30,294 bases of DNA, from assembly GCA_964343505.1 (NCBI GenBank), contig CAYFJU010000034.1, positions 1 to 30,294 of the forward strand, written 5' to 3'. Origin of the DNA: TCS55 sp964343505 (lineage in GTDB: Bacteria; Fidelibacterota; Marinisomatia; Marinisomatales; TCS55). The first letter of the stretch is position 1. Each line of letters starts with the position of its first letter. This document shows, one piece after another, positions 1 to 6,788 of the stretch. The translations under genes were made by a program, and so were the position numbers. The notes under the pieces are model-generated. The model did no database searches. It worked only from the letters and a program-made list of their open reading frames with translations, and was not told where the DNA came from.

Positions 1-40
1 GCCACATCTCTTTTTCAGGCAAACTGTCAATACCACTCAT
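1..40 (-). CDS. Possible 5' end of a minus-strand gene cut by the window edge
   Basis: An ATG on the minus strand at 40-38 opens a frame that stays open to the window edge (first residues MSGIDSLPEKEMW). It is divergent from the gene starting at 179, with an AT-rich spacer of about 140 bp between them that could hold promoters for both. The frame is also open upstream of the ATG, to a stop at 149-151, so the true start is uncertain. With only 13 residues visible no family can be named, and the open frame could be chance. Confidence 0.2.
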   Translation of the reverse strand, partial: MSGIDSLPEKEMW

Positions 41-178
41 GAATAGTTCACTTAAACGAAACAAAAAACATAGAACTCGATAAACTCTTTTCTGGAATCA
101 TTACAATTAGTATTAAAATTAATTTTGATGAAAAACGATATTATATCTCTAAATCAAAATAAAAATTAAACAAATATA

Positions 179-955
179 ATGGCCAAAGAAAAAAGAGAAG
201 GCGGAGTGGGAGATACTTGGAACGGTTTATTGGGTTATGACTATAAAGATCAACTTATGGAATTGATTTCCCGGAATATTGAGGTCGGTGAAATCATGAA
301 AGGCTATGGAAATACATTCATCAAGAAAAATGATGAAAATGTCATTGATATTCATTCACTGCATACCATTAATGAAGAAGAAAAATCCATTCAATTTAAA
401 AGCATTTTCCCCTATTTTGAAGATGAGGCTGATTGTGTTGAATTTGAAGTATTCGTTATAGACGAATGGAAAAATGAAATTGAAGCTGTTTTTGAAGGAA
501 ATTTATTTGGACAAAGATTGCACGGGTTTTATTGCCAAAATTATTTGCAATACAAGGACGCGGATTTGGTTGGTAAAACAATCACAATCCGTCCGTCCTT
601 GATTAGTTATGCGGCAGAAATAGTGCAGGAGGAGAAAAGATCGTTTATCGTTGATGAAGGCCCAACTGCTGGTGAAACACATTTCATTGATAAAATAAAA
701 TTTGTTAACCCTTCTAATGATGATGACCTTGAAATCAGTACTTTTATGTTTCCCATTGAGGGCATTGAAAAAATATCTTTTCTGGATACGGATGTTTTAA
801 AAATTCAGGGTTCAATTCCTGATAAAGATGATAATGATACCAAATTTTTTGTCTATGTCAATCCATCGAATATAAACAATCCTGAATTGGTTAGAATTGG
901 GGAACCGTTTCAAGGTATGGCTTGGGTTCAGGCGGAAATAGTGGATGTAAAATGA
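179..955 (+). CDS. Hypothetical protein, AT-rich gene, unrecognised family
   Basis: A 258-residue protein that I do not recognise. It has no signal peptide, transmembrane segment or lipobox, so it is probably cytoplasmic. It is acidic, with D/E-rich patches, and rich in alternating hydrophobic and aromatic stretches, which suggests a mostly beta fold. The last third contains two short NPSN-type loops (FVNPSND and VNPSNIN), possibly an internal duplication of a small beta unit. The ATG is preceded by a very A/T-rich leader with no Shine-Dalgarno box. The gene stands alone: downstream is a 1.8 kb gene-poor stretch and upstream is an AT-rich spacer. Codon use is clearly more AT-rich than in the LPS gene array further right, so it may have been acquired. 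That it is a real gene rests on its length and the coherent composition of the product. Confidence 0.65.
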   Translation: MAKEKREGGVGDTWNGLLGYDYKDQLMELISRNIEVGEIMKGYGNTFIKKNDENVIDIHSLHTINEEEKSIQFKSIFPYFEDEADCVEFEVFVIDEWKNEIEAVFEGNLFGQRLHGFYCQNYLQYKDADLVGKTITIRPSLISYAAEIVQEEKRSFIVDEGPTAGETHFIDKIKFVNPSNDDDLEISTFMFPIEGIEKISFLDTDVLKIQGSIPDKDDNDTKFFVYVNPSNINNPELVRIGEPFQGMAWVQAEIVDVK

Positions 956-975
956 GAAAGGGATGATACATTTAA

Positions 976-1152
976 TACCTGACGGCGTTATATTTCTTTT
1001 ATTACATTTTACTATAGACATGAAATCCCTACGGGATTAACAAACCCAGGAATTAATTAGATACAAAAACTCATGTTTTCAGATTATACCCCAACGGGGT
1101 TATATATCTATAGAATATAGAAAAAAATAACCCTAACCCCAGCGGGGTTACA
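976..1152. repeat. Cluster of REP-like short palindromes (three good, one degenerate)
   Basis: Three units share the form of a short stem around a 3-nt loop ending in C: AATCCC-TAC-GGGATT at 1024-1038, ACCCC-AAC-GGGGT at 1088-1100 and TAACCCC-AGC-GGGGTTA at 1134-1150. The second and third are followed by TATAT or ACAT. A fourth, degenerate copy at about 979-992 keeps the right half (ACGGCGTTATAT). Their centres are 63 and 48 bp apart, so this is not a CRISPR-type array. Similar CCCC/GGGG palindromes are common as intergenic repeats in Bacteroidetes-like genomes. Assigning these to such a family is inference. Confidence 0.6.
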
Positions 1153-1153
1153 T

Positions 1154-1177
1154 ATTAATGATGGATCCATCATTAAT
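1154..1177. repeat. Perfect 24-bp palindrome centred on GGATCC
   Basis: Each 12-base arm reads ATTAATGATGGA and its exact reverse complement, with no loop. It directly follows the third REP-like unit by 3 bp. There is no T-run on either side, so it does not look like an intrinsic terminator. It could be a binding site for a dimeric protein, a recombination or resolution site, or the scar of an inverted duplication. Confidence 0.75.
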
Positions 1178-1191
1178 GATTGTTAAAAAAA

Positions 1192-1243
1192 GAATGAGCC
1201 ATCGCCTCAGCCGGCTCCCATTGCCAGCAGGGGTGACTCATTC
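1192..1243. repeat. Inverted repeat, 7-bp arms
   Basis: GAATGAG at 1192-1198 pairs exactly with CTCATTC at 1237-1243, enclosing 38 bases that include further short self-complementary pieces (CAGCCGGCT). It lies just right of the 24-bp palindrome. Alone it is weak evidence; it gains interest from the density of such repeats in this interval. Confidence 0.35.
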
Positions 1244-1751
1244 AAAAAATCATCCCGAAAATTTCTGCTCCGGGACATCCGAAAAAAACAATGGCAGAGA
1301 CATTATGGTTTTCCTCGGTCGAACCTCTCCGCAAATCCTTGTTACGGAGTTCTTCCATTAGGGAAATGACAAGGACACCAACAAATGGAATCGAGGGAAT
1401 TTAGACATTTTAACTCAATCGGAGAAATAGTTAAATTTTATTGGTTGCACTGTGATTTAATGATCGCTTTTGGTAACCGTCGGGGCGGATACTTTAAAAA
1501 TATGTTGTCTGCCCATTTATCAACAGCGGACTGCCAGCAGTTTCGGACGTAATATCGGGGACACTTATGTGGGCATCGGTACAGGCAGATGGCTGTTGAA
1601 TGTTCATACACAAAACTATCCGAATAAGCACCAGATTTCAATAACCATGTATTAGTCTTGATGGTGCCTGCGGAAGGCTTTTTTCAGGGCATCTCCGGTT
1701 AGCGGAGTAGAAATACTTGTCCATGCACCGGTCTTTAAGGATGCTCTGACC

Positions 1752-1778
1752 ACCGAGCCACGCAATTTGCGACTCGGT
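1752..1778. repeat. Two-tier hairpin, 11 paired bases
   Basis: ACCGAG (1752-1757) pairs with CTCGGT (1773-1778), and inside it CGCAA (1761-1765) pairs with TTGCG (1767-1771) around a single T. The bulge is CCA on the left and A on the right. No T-tract follows directly, so a terminator is unlikely. A second small stem, ATAAGG-ATAG-CCTTAT, lies immediately right at 1781-1796. The pair could be part of a structured RNA or a remnant of a mobile repeat. Confidence 0.45.
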
Positions 1779-1853
1779 ATATAAGGATAGCCTTATTTAT
1801 CCCCGTCCCAATAATGGCGGATCGACTAATAAGGTTGCCCTTTTTCTTTCATT

Positions 1854-1912
1854 GAAATCCCCGATGTTGCGTGTGCTTTTGTATTCGTTTTACGCTTTTG
1901 GCTGGGGATTTC
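1854..1912. repeat. Inverted repeat, 9-bp perfect arms
   Basis: GAAATCCCC (1854-1862) is matched exactly by GGGGATTTC (1904-1912) with 41 bases between. The enclosed segment has no strong internal pairing by eye. The arms resemble the AATCCC/GGGATT stem of the REP-like unit at 1024-1038, so they may be split copies of the same repeat family. Confidence 0.45.
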
Positions 1913-1992
1913 TATCATATTTATTTCGCGAGTAATGATGATGAATGTAAATTTGAACCAGTCTTCGCAGTGTATTCGGACGTACAGCACGG

Positions 1993-2009
1993 GAAGGTAA
2001 ACTACCTTC
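1993..2009. repeat. Short palindrome with AAC loop
   Basis: GAAGGTA (1993-1999) and TACCTTC (2003-2009) form a perfect 7-bp stem around AAC. This is the same 3-nt-loop geometry, and the same loop sequence, as the REP-like unit at 1088-1100, although the stem sequence differs. Confidence 0.45.
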
Positions 2010-2042
2010 ATGTATCCTGCCGGGTATCTTTTTTTATTGAAT

Positions 2043-2107
2043 TGCCGCCTGAAAGCTTGTCATTTTTCTGGATTCCTAAATGATGACAAGAGGAGTACCA
2101 GGCGGCA
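2043..2107. repeat. Long imperfect hairpin, 17 paired bases in two blocks
   Basis: The outer arms TGCCGCCTG (2043-2051) and CAGGCGGCA (2099-2107) pair exactly, and the inner arms CTTGTCAT (2056-2063) and ATGACAAG (2083-2090) also pair exactly. The internal loops are AAAG on the left and AGGAGTAC on the right; the apical loop is 19 bases. This is the strongest secondary structure I found in the window. It lacks the RYYYAAC/GTTRRRY ends of an integron attC site and has no T-run. A folded small RNA or a miniature element is possible. Confidence 0.55.
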
Positions 2108-2471
2108 TTTGCCCGCTCCCATCTGTCATGAGATATCAGGATTGGCAGTTGCGTAGGTGTTGTTAGGGTTGACCCCTTCTTCATCACCGGGCATTTTAAT
2201 TGTGGTCAAATTTATCGATAAAATAATGAATTTATAGTCAGGGGTGAATGACTTCATTTTGGGCGACTTACTCCAGGAACCTTGAGTCAGCAGGGTCAAT
2301 CCTGGTGCAACTGTATAGTAATTTGCCTACCCTGGTCTTTTGTCCGCTCCCACTTTTAGGCGTTGATCGTGCAGCCCTTGAGTGCGTAGAAATATTCTGG
2401 TCGTTACTCCTGATATTTCACCAAGCATTTTATTTCTTGATAAATCAATATATGACGCATATTATAATTGT

Positions 2472-2669
2472 ATGAAATTTAAAAAATCAGATACAAAAAT
2501 ATCCCAATTACGGCCGCTTATCTCAGGCTTGCCGGTAAAGGATTTTATCGAGATGTTAGAATAATTACCACCACTCTCTAAAAATGAAGCTGAATTATTT
2601 TCAAAGGATATTTCCAAAATTAGGTATCAGTTAAACAAAGCTCAAGACCGCGATCTGCAACTATCGTAA
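2472..2669 (+). pseudogene. Small antitoxin-like gene interrupted by an in-frame TAA
   Basis: From ATG at 2472 the frame reads 30 codons, meets TAA at 2562-2564, then continues in the same frame for 34 more sense codons to a second TAA at 2667-2669. The second half begins LPPLSKNEAELFSKDI and contains IRYQLNK. This resembles the LPPLS.eEAe.F..Di...R pattern I associate with short VapB-type antitoxins. An uninterrupted product would be 65 residues. No PIN-domain toxin frame follows; the next gene is an unrelated hydrolase. A TTGATA at 2437-2442 and TATTAT at 2460-2465 with 17-bp spacing could be its old promoter. I infer a decayed orphan antitoxin. A sequencing error at the stop, or stop-codon readthrough, would be the alternatives. 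Confidence 0.45.
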
Positions 2670-2702
2670 TTGATCCATATAGAACAACCCTTACAATGGC
2701 TT

Positions 2703-2721
2703 GAATCCTTCGCAAGGATTC
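2703..2721. repeat. Perfect 8-bp palindrome with CGC loop
   Basis: GAATCCTT and AAGGATTC flank CGC. The 3-nt loop and the AATCC/GGATT core recall the REP-like unit at 1024-1038. It lies 51 bp upstream of the hydrolase start and has no following T-run, so a REP-like repeat or protein-binding dyad is more likely than a terminator. Confidence 0.5.
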
Positions 2722-2772
2722 TTACAAACTTCCAAACGCCGGGAAAAATGATACGTATATTATCAAGTTAAA

Positions 2773-3705
2773 ATGACGGATTTACCCCAACATTTAATTG
2801 ATTGGCGAAACAGCGGCGAAATGCGATCCGTTCTGTCCGGTTCATCGGATATTTTCTGTAAACAAATCGGGGATGAAAATGCCGATGTAGATAAAACAGT
2901 CCTCATCCTTCATGGTTTCCCTGAGTCATCCTATTCATTTCATCAAGTTATCAACGGGTTACAATCCCATTTCGATCGAATCATCCTGTTCGATTTTTTA
3001 GGATTTGGATTCAGCGACAAACCAGTAAAACACAATTACAATTTAATGGAGCAAGCTCAAATCGCGCTTCAGGTATGGCAATCCTATGGGGTGAAAGGCG
3101 GACACTTGATTGCCCATGATATGGGGGACAGTGTTGCGACTGAACTCATTGCGTTGTCTAATGAAGGGAAAATTGGGGAATGGTTTTCTGACGGATTTCA
3201 ATCTGTTACCTTTACCAATGGCGGCATGGTGATAGAACTTGCCCGACTTCGAATACTTCAAAAATTGATGCTGAATCCTATACTCGGGCCCCTGCTTACA
3301 AGACTTTCCAGGTATAAGGTTTTTAAACAACAGGTCTACAGTGCCAACGGCAGTATGCGATTGGAGGAATCTAAAATTGAAACAATGTGGACGGCTTTTC
3401 GCAGCGGGAATGGAAAAAGAATCGGCCATCTGCTCATTCAGTACATCAATGATCGATACAAATACCAAAACAGCAGTTGGCTGCCAGCTCTCAAAGAAAC
3501 AACAATCCTGATTCATTTATGCTGGGGTGAATTGGACGCCGTGGCACCCATCGCTATACCTGAGAAATTAGTAACTGATATATGCCCTAAGGCAAGTTTT
3601 ACACGAATGGCTGATACAGGCCATTTTTGTCAGATGGATAATCCCGACAATTGGCTGGCAGGTATATTAGACTATTACAGAAAGTTAGCTTTTTCGCCGC
3701 AATAA
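2773..3705 (+). CDS. Alpha/beta-fold hydrolase, MEST / epoxide-hydrolase-like
   Basis: A 310-residue cytoplasmic alpha/beta hydrolase. The oxyanion-loop motif HGFPES is at residues 47-52. The nucleophile elbow reads AHDMGDS (114-120), so the expected nucleophile is Asp116 and not Ser, as in haloalkane dehalogenases, epoxide hydrolases and the MEST/PEG1 subfamily. The HD.GD form and the later TNGG segment (148-151) match MEST best. The remaining triad members are probably Asp255 in WGELDAVAP and His284 in DTGHF. Length fits the family (about 300-335). Substrate cannot be read from sequence. It is a single gene whose last 21 bases overlap the 3' end of the convergent NUDIX gene. The ATG has no clear Shine-Dalgarno box. 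The fold and class are firm; the exact reaction is open. Confidence 0.85.
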   Translation: MTDLPQHLIDWRNSGEMRSVLSGSSDIFCKQIGDENADVDKTVLILHGFPESSYSFHQVINGLQSHFDRIILFDFLGFGFSDKPVKHNYNLMEQAQIALQVWQSYGVKGGHLIAHDMGDSVATELIALSNEGKIGEWFSDGFQSVTFTNGGMVIELARLRILQKLMLNPILGPLLTRLSRYKVFKQQVYSANGSMRLEESKIETMWTAFRSGNGKRIGHLLIQYINDRYKYQNSSWLPALKETTILIHLCWGELDAVAPIAIPEKLVTDICPKASFTRMADTGHFCQMDNPDNWLAGILDYYRKLAFSPQ

Positions 3706-4230
3706 TTTTTCCGCCCATAAAATGCCGATGACTGTTTTCACATCGGTGATTTTTCCAGACCATACCCATTCCAGCGCATCATCCAAAGGTGTCGGACATA
3801 ATTCTATAAATTCATCGTGATCTAAATTGTGCGCTGTTTTTTCTAAATCTTCCGCCAAATACATCCACATTTTTTCATTTGAAAATCCGATGGCAGGGTA
3901 AATATTGGTTAAAAAAGTCAGTTTATTCGTTTTAAACCCGGTTTCTTCTTCCAGCTCGCGGTGAGCACAATCCAGGGGGTCTTCGCCCGGATCCAGTTTA
4001 CCAGCGGGGATTTCGATAAATACATCTCTCGGACCATAACGAAATTGACGGATCAAACAGATATCTCCATCGGGGAGGATTGGAATCAGGCAGACTGCCC
4101 CGGGATGGTCAATCCATTCACGGGTACTGGTTTCACCATTGGGTAATTCAACTTGATCTAAAAAAAGATCAAGCAAACGGCCGGAGAATTTCTTCTCCGA
4201 TGAAATTCGGGTTTCTTTTAAATCGGACAT
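3685..4230 (-). CDS. NUDIX hydrolase, ADP-ribose pyrophosphatase-like
   Basis: A 181-residue NUDIX protein. The full Nudix box GX5EX7REUXEEXGU is present, starting at GKLDPGE and ending HRELEEETGF, so metal binding and pyrophosphate cleavage are expected. The preceding FIEIPAG and following YPAIGFSNE segments are typical of the ADP-ribose/ADP-sugar pyrophosphatase branch. I chose the ATG at 4230, 13 nt after the upstream TPR gene's stop. A longer frame back to 4296 would overlap that gene by over 50 bases and adds an unusual basic tail. It is the last gene of the radA-led run and ends inside the convergent hydrolase gene (21-nt tail overlap). It probably cleans up ADP-ribose or related nucleotides in the cytoplasm. 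Confidence 0.88.
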   Translation of the reverse strand: MSDLKETRISSEKKFSGRLLDLFLDQVELPNGETSTREWIDHPGAVCLIPILPDGDICLIRQFRYGPRDVFIEIPAGKLDPGEDPLDCAHRELEEETGFKTNKLTFLTNIYPAIGFSNEKMWMYLAEDLEKTAHNLDHDEFIELCPTPLDDALEWVWSGKITDVKTVIGILWAEKLLRRKS

Positions 4231-4243
4231 TATAAAATTTTGT

Positions 4244-5008
4244 TTATCGGTATTCTTTAAGAAGCGCCCGGGCTTTTTTGATCTGTTCCCAATCATCCAC
4301 TAGATGATCTGATGACGGTGTCATACTGGCCACTTCTTTCAGCAGTGCAATCGCTTTTTTCCTTTCTTTTTCTTTATAAAGGGCCTGGGCTAAATACACT
4401 TTTTGTACTGGTCTGGCTTCACCGGTTTCATTCGCTTTCTTTAGCCACTTTACCGCTTCTTCATTATCAGGCCATGAAAGAATGAAGGGAATGTAGGGTG
4501 ATTTATAATGCACCGCACCTAACATGAGGTAGCCGCCGCCGTCCTCATATTCGGGATCCAGCTCAATGATCTTTAGGGCGTGGTCTTTCATTTGGTCCGC
4601 AACGCCCTCCCGTGCTGCGGCTAGGATGCCGTACACTTCCGCCCAACTACCCAAGTTTGTTAAATACCAATAACGGAGATCAACCCGGTTTGGATATTTT
4701 TGGATATAGATGCGGGCCAGTTTTTTGGCTTTATCAAATACCTTTTTTTGATGATCTTCGGTCCGGGCAACAAATTTACCCTTAAAATAATAGGATTTTA
4801 ACAGTCCGACAATGGCAGCAATTTCTGAATCGGGATCCCCCATGGCAGCTTCAAAGTATTCAAGCGCTTCATTGATGGCTTCCGCTTGGGCCTTATCTTC
4901 AACACTGCCAACCGCCCTGCGGTTATAGGCGGCTGTTCCTTTTTCAAGATTGGGTTGCGCCAGCAGAACACCAATCAATGCAAAAATAATCAGCCCATAT
5001 TTAGTCAT
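4244..5008 (-). CDS. Exported TPR-repeat protein
   Basis: A 254-residue protein with an N-terminal signal peptide (hydrophobic core LIIFALIGVLLA, likely cleavage after AQ), followed by all-helical tetratricopeptide-like repeats across most of its length. Recognisable TPR-style helices include ALEYFEAAMGDPDSEIA near residues 48-64, ALKIIELDPEYEDGGGYLML near 145-164 and AVKWLKKANETGEARPVQK near 185-203. It is likely periplasmic and acts by protein binding. The general look resembles TatT-type TRAP-associated TPR proteins, but no TRAP transporter genes are nearby, so I do not assign that. Its ATG overlaps the stop of the barrel protein gene by one base (TAATG), so the two are translationally coupled and may work together at the cell envelope. 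Confidence 0.7.
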   Translation of the reverse strand: MTKYGLIIFALIGVLLAQPNLEKGTAAYNRRAVGSVEDKAQAEAINEALEYFEAAMGDPDSEIAAIVGLLKSYYFKGKFVARTEDHQKKVFDKAKKLARIYIQKYPNRVDLRYWYLTNLGSWAEVYGILAAAREGVADQMKDHALKIIELDPEYEDGGGYLMLGAVHYKSPYIPFILSWPDNEEAVKWLKKANETGEARPVQKVYLAQALYKEKERKKAIALLKEVASMTPSSDHLVDDWEQIKKARALLKEYR

Positions 5009-5778
5009 TAAAAATATTCGATATAAGTGATCTTCAATTCACGCTGGAAATAATCCACTTTGTCCTCGTCAAAGAGAAGGTTATTAAAATCCAGTTCAAT
5101 ATGAAGATGCTCCACGAAGGTCCAGCGGATGGCCGCATTCAAGTATCCGCCTCGGCTGATGGACATGGTTTTAGCCGTCATATCATTTTCATTCAGGGCT
5201 GCATTATATTCCAACAGCAGGGATAATTCAGGATTGAATTCCATGTCGAAGCCAAAGAAATAATTCACATCCTTATCCCCGTCGTTGACCTCGGCAAAAT
5301 TATAATTCGTCCCCGCATGAACCCCGAGATTCCCAAGCGGTGTTTTCCAGTTTTTGCTGGCGGCTAGGAATAATCCCATGGCTTTTACATCATAGCGCAT
5401 CAGTGAGTCGGCCGAATTAAAATTGCCAAGTCCCTGCGTATCCAACCCCAATGAAAGCCCCGGCATTGATTCTGTTTCATCAATGATACGGTATTTCAAA
5501 TTGGCTTCCGGGCGGGGATACCAAACCAGGCTGTCGTCCCCGATTAGGTTGGCCGACCCAAAGGACAGTCCAAATTGGAAGCGGTCGGTGAGACCAACAC
5601 TTAGCGCGGTGGTCAGTCCCCCTCCCTTTTGAACGCGCATCTGCATGGCATAGCTGCCACGGACGAGGGTACCGGCAGAGGGGACGGTGATTAAAGTCGT
5701 GGGAGGCGGATAAGATTGTGCCCACCCAAATGTGGAAATAAAAAGGGCTGTAATTGAAGCGGCTTTTAAAAACTTCAT
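5008..5778 (-). CDS. Predicted outer-membrane beta-barrel protein
   Basis: A 256-residue protein starting MKFLKAASITALFIST with a signal peptide likely cleaved after GWAQ. I chose the ATG at 5778 because AGAGG lies five bases upstream and the signal peptide begins there; a frame extending to 5835 adds a non-hydrophobic tail. The mature part has alternating-residue amphipathic strands separated by short turns (for example FQFGLSFGSANL, MGLFLAASKNW, LSLLLEYNAAL, GGYLNAAIRWTF, LHIELDFNNLLF). The last residues YIEYF end on an aromatic, as outer-membrane barrels do. Length suggests about 10-12 strands. Family unknown; a structural or channel role is inferred. It is coupled to the downstream TPR gene. 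Confidence 0.7.
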   Translation of the reverse strand: MKFLKAASITALFISTFGWAQSYPPPTTLITVPSAGTLVRGSYAMQMRVQKGGGLTTALSVGLTDRFQFGLSFGSANLIGDDSLVWYPRPEANLKYRIIDETESMPGLSLGLDTQGLGNFNSADSLMRYDVKAMGLFLAASKNWKTPLGNLGVHAGTNYNFAEVNDGDKDVNYFFGFDMEFNPELSLLLEYNAALNENDMTAKTMSISRGGYLNAAIRWTFVEHLHIELDFNNLLFDEDKVDYFQRELKITYIEYF

Positions 5779-5842
5779 TCGATCCTCTGGTATGTGGTTA
5801 GAGCGTATGCAATTTACCGCCTGTGATAACCCCAATGCAAGT

Positions 5843-6787
5843 TCAGGGGTAAAGGCGTTCCCCGTACTTAGAGGTGATGGATTTCACCCTGAATTTGGGC
5901 ATGGTCAATTCACCCTTTTCACCCACAAGGATAAACTTTACGCGCTGATCTCCCAGCTCAACCAGATGGATCACTAAACTATCTCCATTGGTGAGAACCA
6001 TGAGGTCATAATCTGTTTTAGGAATAAAAACATCGAAAGGGATGGAGAGGTCTTTTTCGCGGATATCTTCCAAAATAATTGATATTTCGTCGAGGCGATT
6101 CCCCAATCTCGGCGGCGGTGTTTTATACAATTGGCTTGCGGGAGGCTGAGTTAAGGCCACATGGCTCACTTCCTGGCCATGGCGGTCATATTCCCAAATT
6201 TCCTTTCGCCCAGTGAGCATATCCACGGAATAGGCGAATCGGCGGATGACCCTATTCTCCGGGAAGGAACTCCAAACTTCACCACTGAGAAAGCCCAAAT
6301 GATCATAAATAAAATCGATCTTTCCATAGACTTCGCCCCGGACAGTCGTGAATACCACAGATTCAATTTGATCCGATTCGTTCAGGGTAAATTTCGACTC
6401 CTGCCCGTCAAAATATCCGCTGCCTCTGTGTGCCAGTGCTTTGTGAAATTCTTCGGACCAAGGTTCATCCTTACCGAATTGAATTAAACTGTCCGGCTTT
6501 TGATCCATATTTAAAAAGAAGCGCCGGACCAGCCGCTTTTCCTTGTTGTATTCCAATACTTCCTGTTTTATGGATTTGCCATTTTCATCTATCCACTCTT
6601 TCAGGACAGGCATTTTCTGATCATTATAAAACACCTGAATATGTGATTTCTCAAAACGATTCGTCGCTAATAAACGATTGTCCGCCAAATAATCGTGATC
6701 GTTGGCATAAAAGCGCATGAAACTAACCGCGAGGTTTTGCCCCTCCATGAAACAAAAGAAAATCAATGAGAATGAAACCAGCCTCAT
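5843..6787 (-). CDS. Exported protein with MORN/YD-like repeats, unknown function
   Basis: A 314-residue predicted exported protein. I chose the ATG at 6787: it gives a clean signal sequence (LVSFSLIFFCFMEGQ), lies 1 nt after the tgt stop, and has AAGGG about eight bases upstream. The open frame continues to 6817, inside tgt. The middle (about residues 55-215) has strand-rich repeats of the type KEWIDENGKS, REVYGKIDFIYDHLG, KEIWEYDRHGQEV, reminiscent of MORN or YD repeats. The C-terminal quarter reads like a small beta domain (LVIHLVELGDQRVKFILV). I do not recognise a catalytic motif. Its place in the radA-tgt run is probably operon convenience, not shared function. A cell-surface or periplasmic location is likely. 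Confidence 0.6.
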   Translation of the reverse strand: MRLVSFSLIFFCFMEGQNLAVSFMRFYANDHDYLADNRLLATNRFEKSHIQVFYNDQKMPVLKEWIDENGKSIKQEVLEYNKEKRLVRRFFLNMDQKPDSLIQFGKDEPWSEEFHKALAHRGSGYFDGQESKFTLNESDQIESVVFTTVRGEVYGKIDFIYDHLGFLSGEVWSSFPENRVIRRFAYSVDMLTGRKEIWEYDRHGQEVSHVALTQPPASQLYKTPPPRLGNRLDEISIILEDIREKDLSIPFDVFIPKTDYDLMVLTNGDSLVIHLVELGDQRVKFILVGEKGELTMPKFRVKSITSKYGERLYP

Positions 6788-6788
6788 T

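Larger units (their letters stand above)
956..2471. other. Long gene-poor interval with palindromes and hairpins
   Basis: Between the hypothetical gene and the broken antitoxin-like gene there is no convincing coding sequence. The open frames are at most about 75 codons, overlap each other on both strands, and have no recognisable domain. The left part (976-1177) holds REP-like palindromes and a perfect 24-bp palindrome. The middle (1190-2110) holds several inverted repeats with 6-17 paired bases. It could be a decayed island, a site where elements have inserted and been lost, or a locus for structured RNA. The sequence alone does not decide between these. Confidence 0.6.

Noticed and set aside
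976..1152. Possible CRISPR array
   Set aside because: The repeats are only 13-17 bp, differ in sequence, are unevenly spaced, and there are no cas genes.
1158..1361. Short open frames in the gene-poor interval (also 1438-1641, 1470-1655, 1826-2011, 1871-2083, 2248-2475)
   Set aside because: They overlap on opposite strands, carry no recognisable domain, and lack ribosome-binding sites; they look like chance frames.
2043..2107. Integron attC site
   Set aside because: The long hairpin has no RYYYAAC/GTTRRRY core sites and no integrase or cassette-like frames are nearby.
2211..2222. 12-bp palindrome TTTATCGATAAA
   Set aside because: Short AT-rich palindromes of this length are expected by chance in 30 kb; nothing links it to the other repeats.
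3043..3516. 157-codon minus-strand frame inside the hydrolase gene
   Set aside because: It is the antisense shadow of a clearly coding alpha/beta hydrolase and its translation has no family features.
4231..4296. Longer N-terminus for the NUDIX protein
   Set aside because: It would overlap the TPR gene by over 50 bases and adds a basic tail unlike the family; the ATG at 4230 fits the spacing.
5779..5835. Longer N-terminus for the barrel protein
   Set aside because: It would bury the signal peptide, while the ATG at 5778 has AGAGG five bases upstream.
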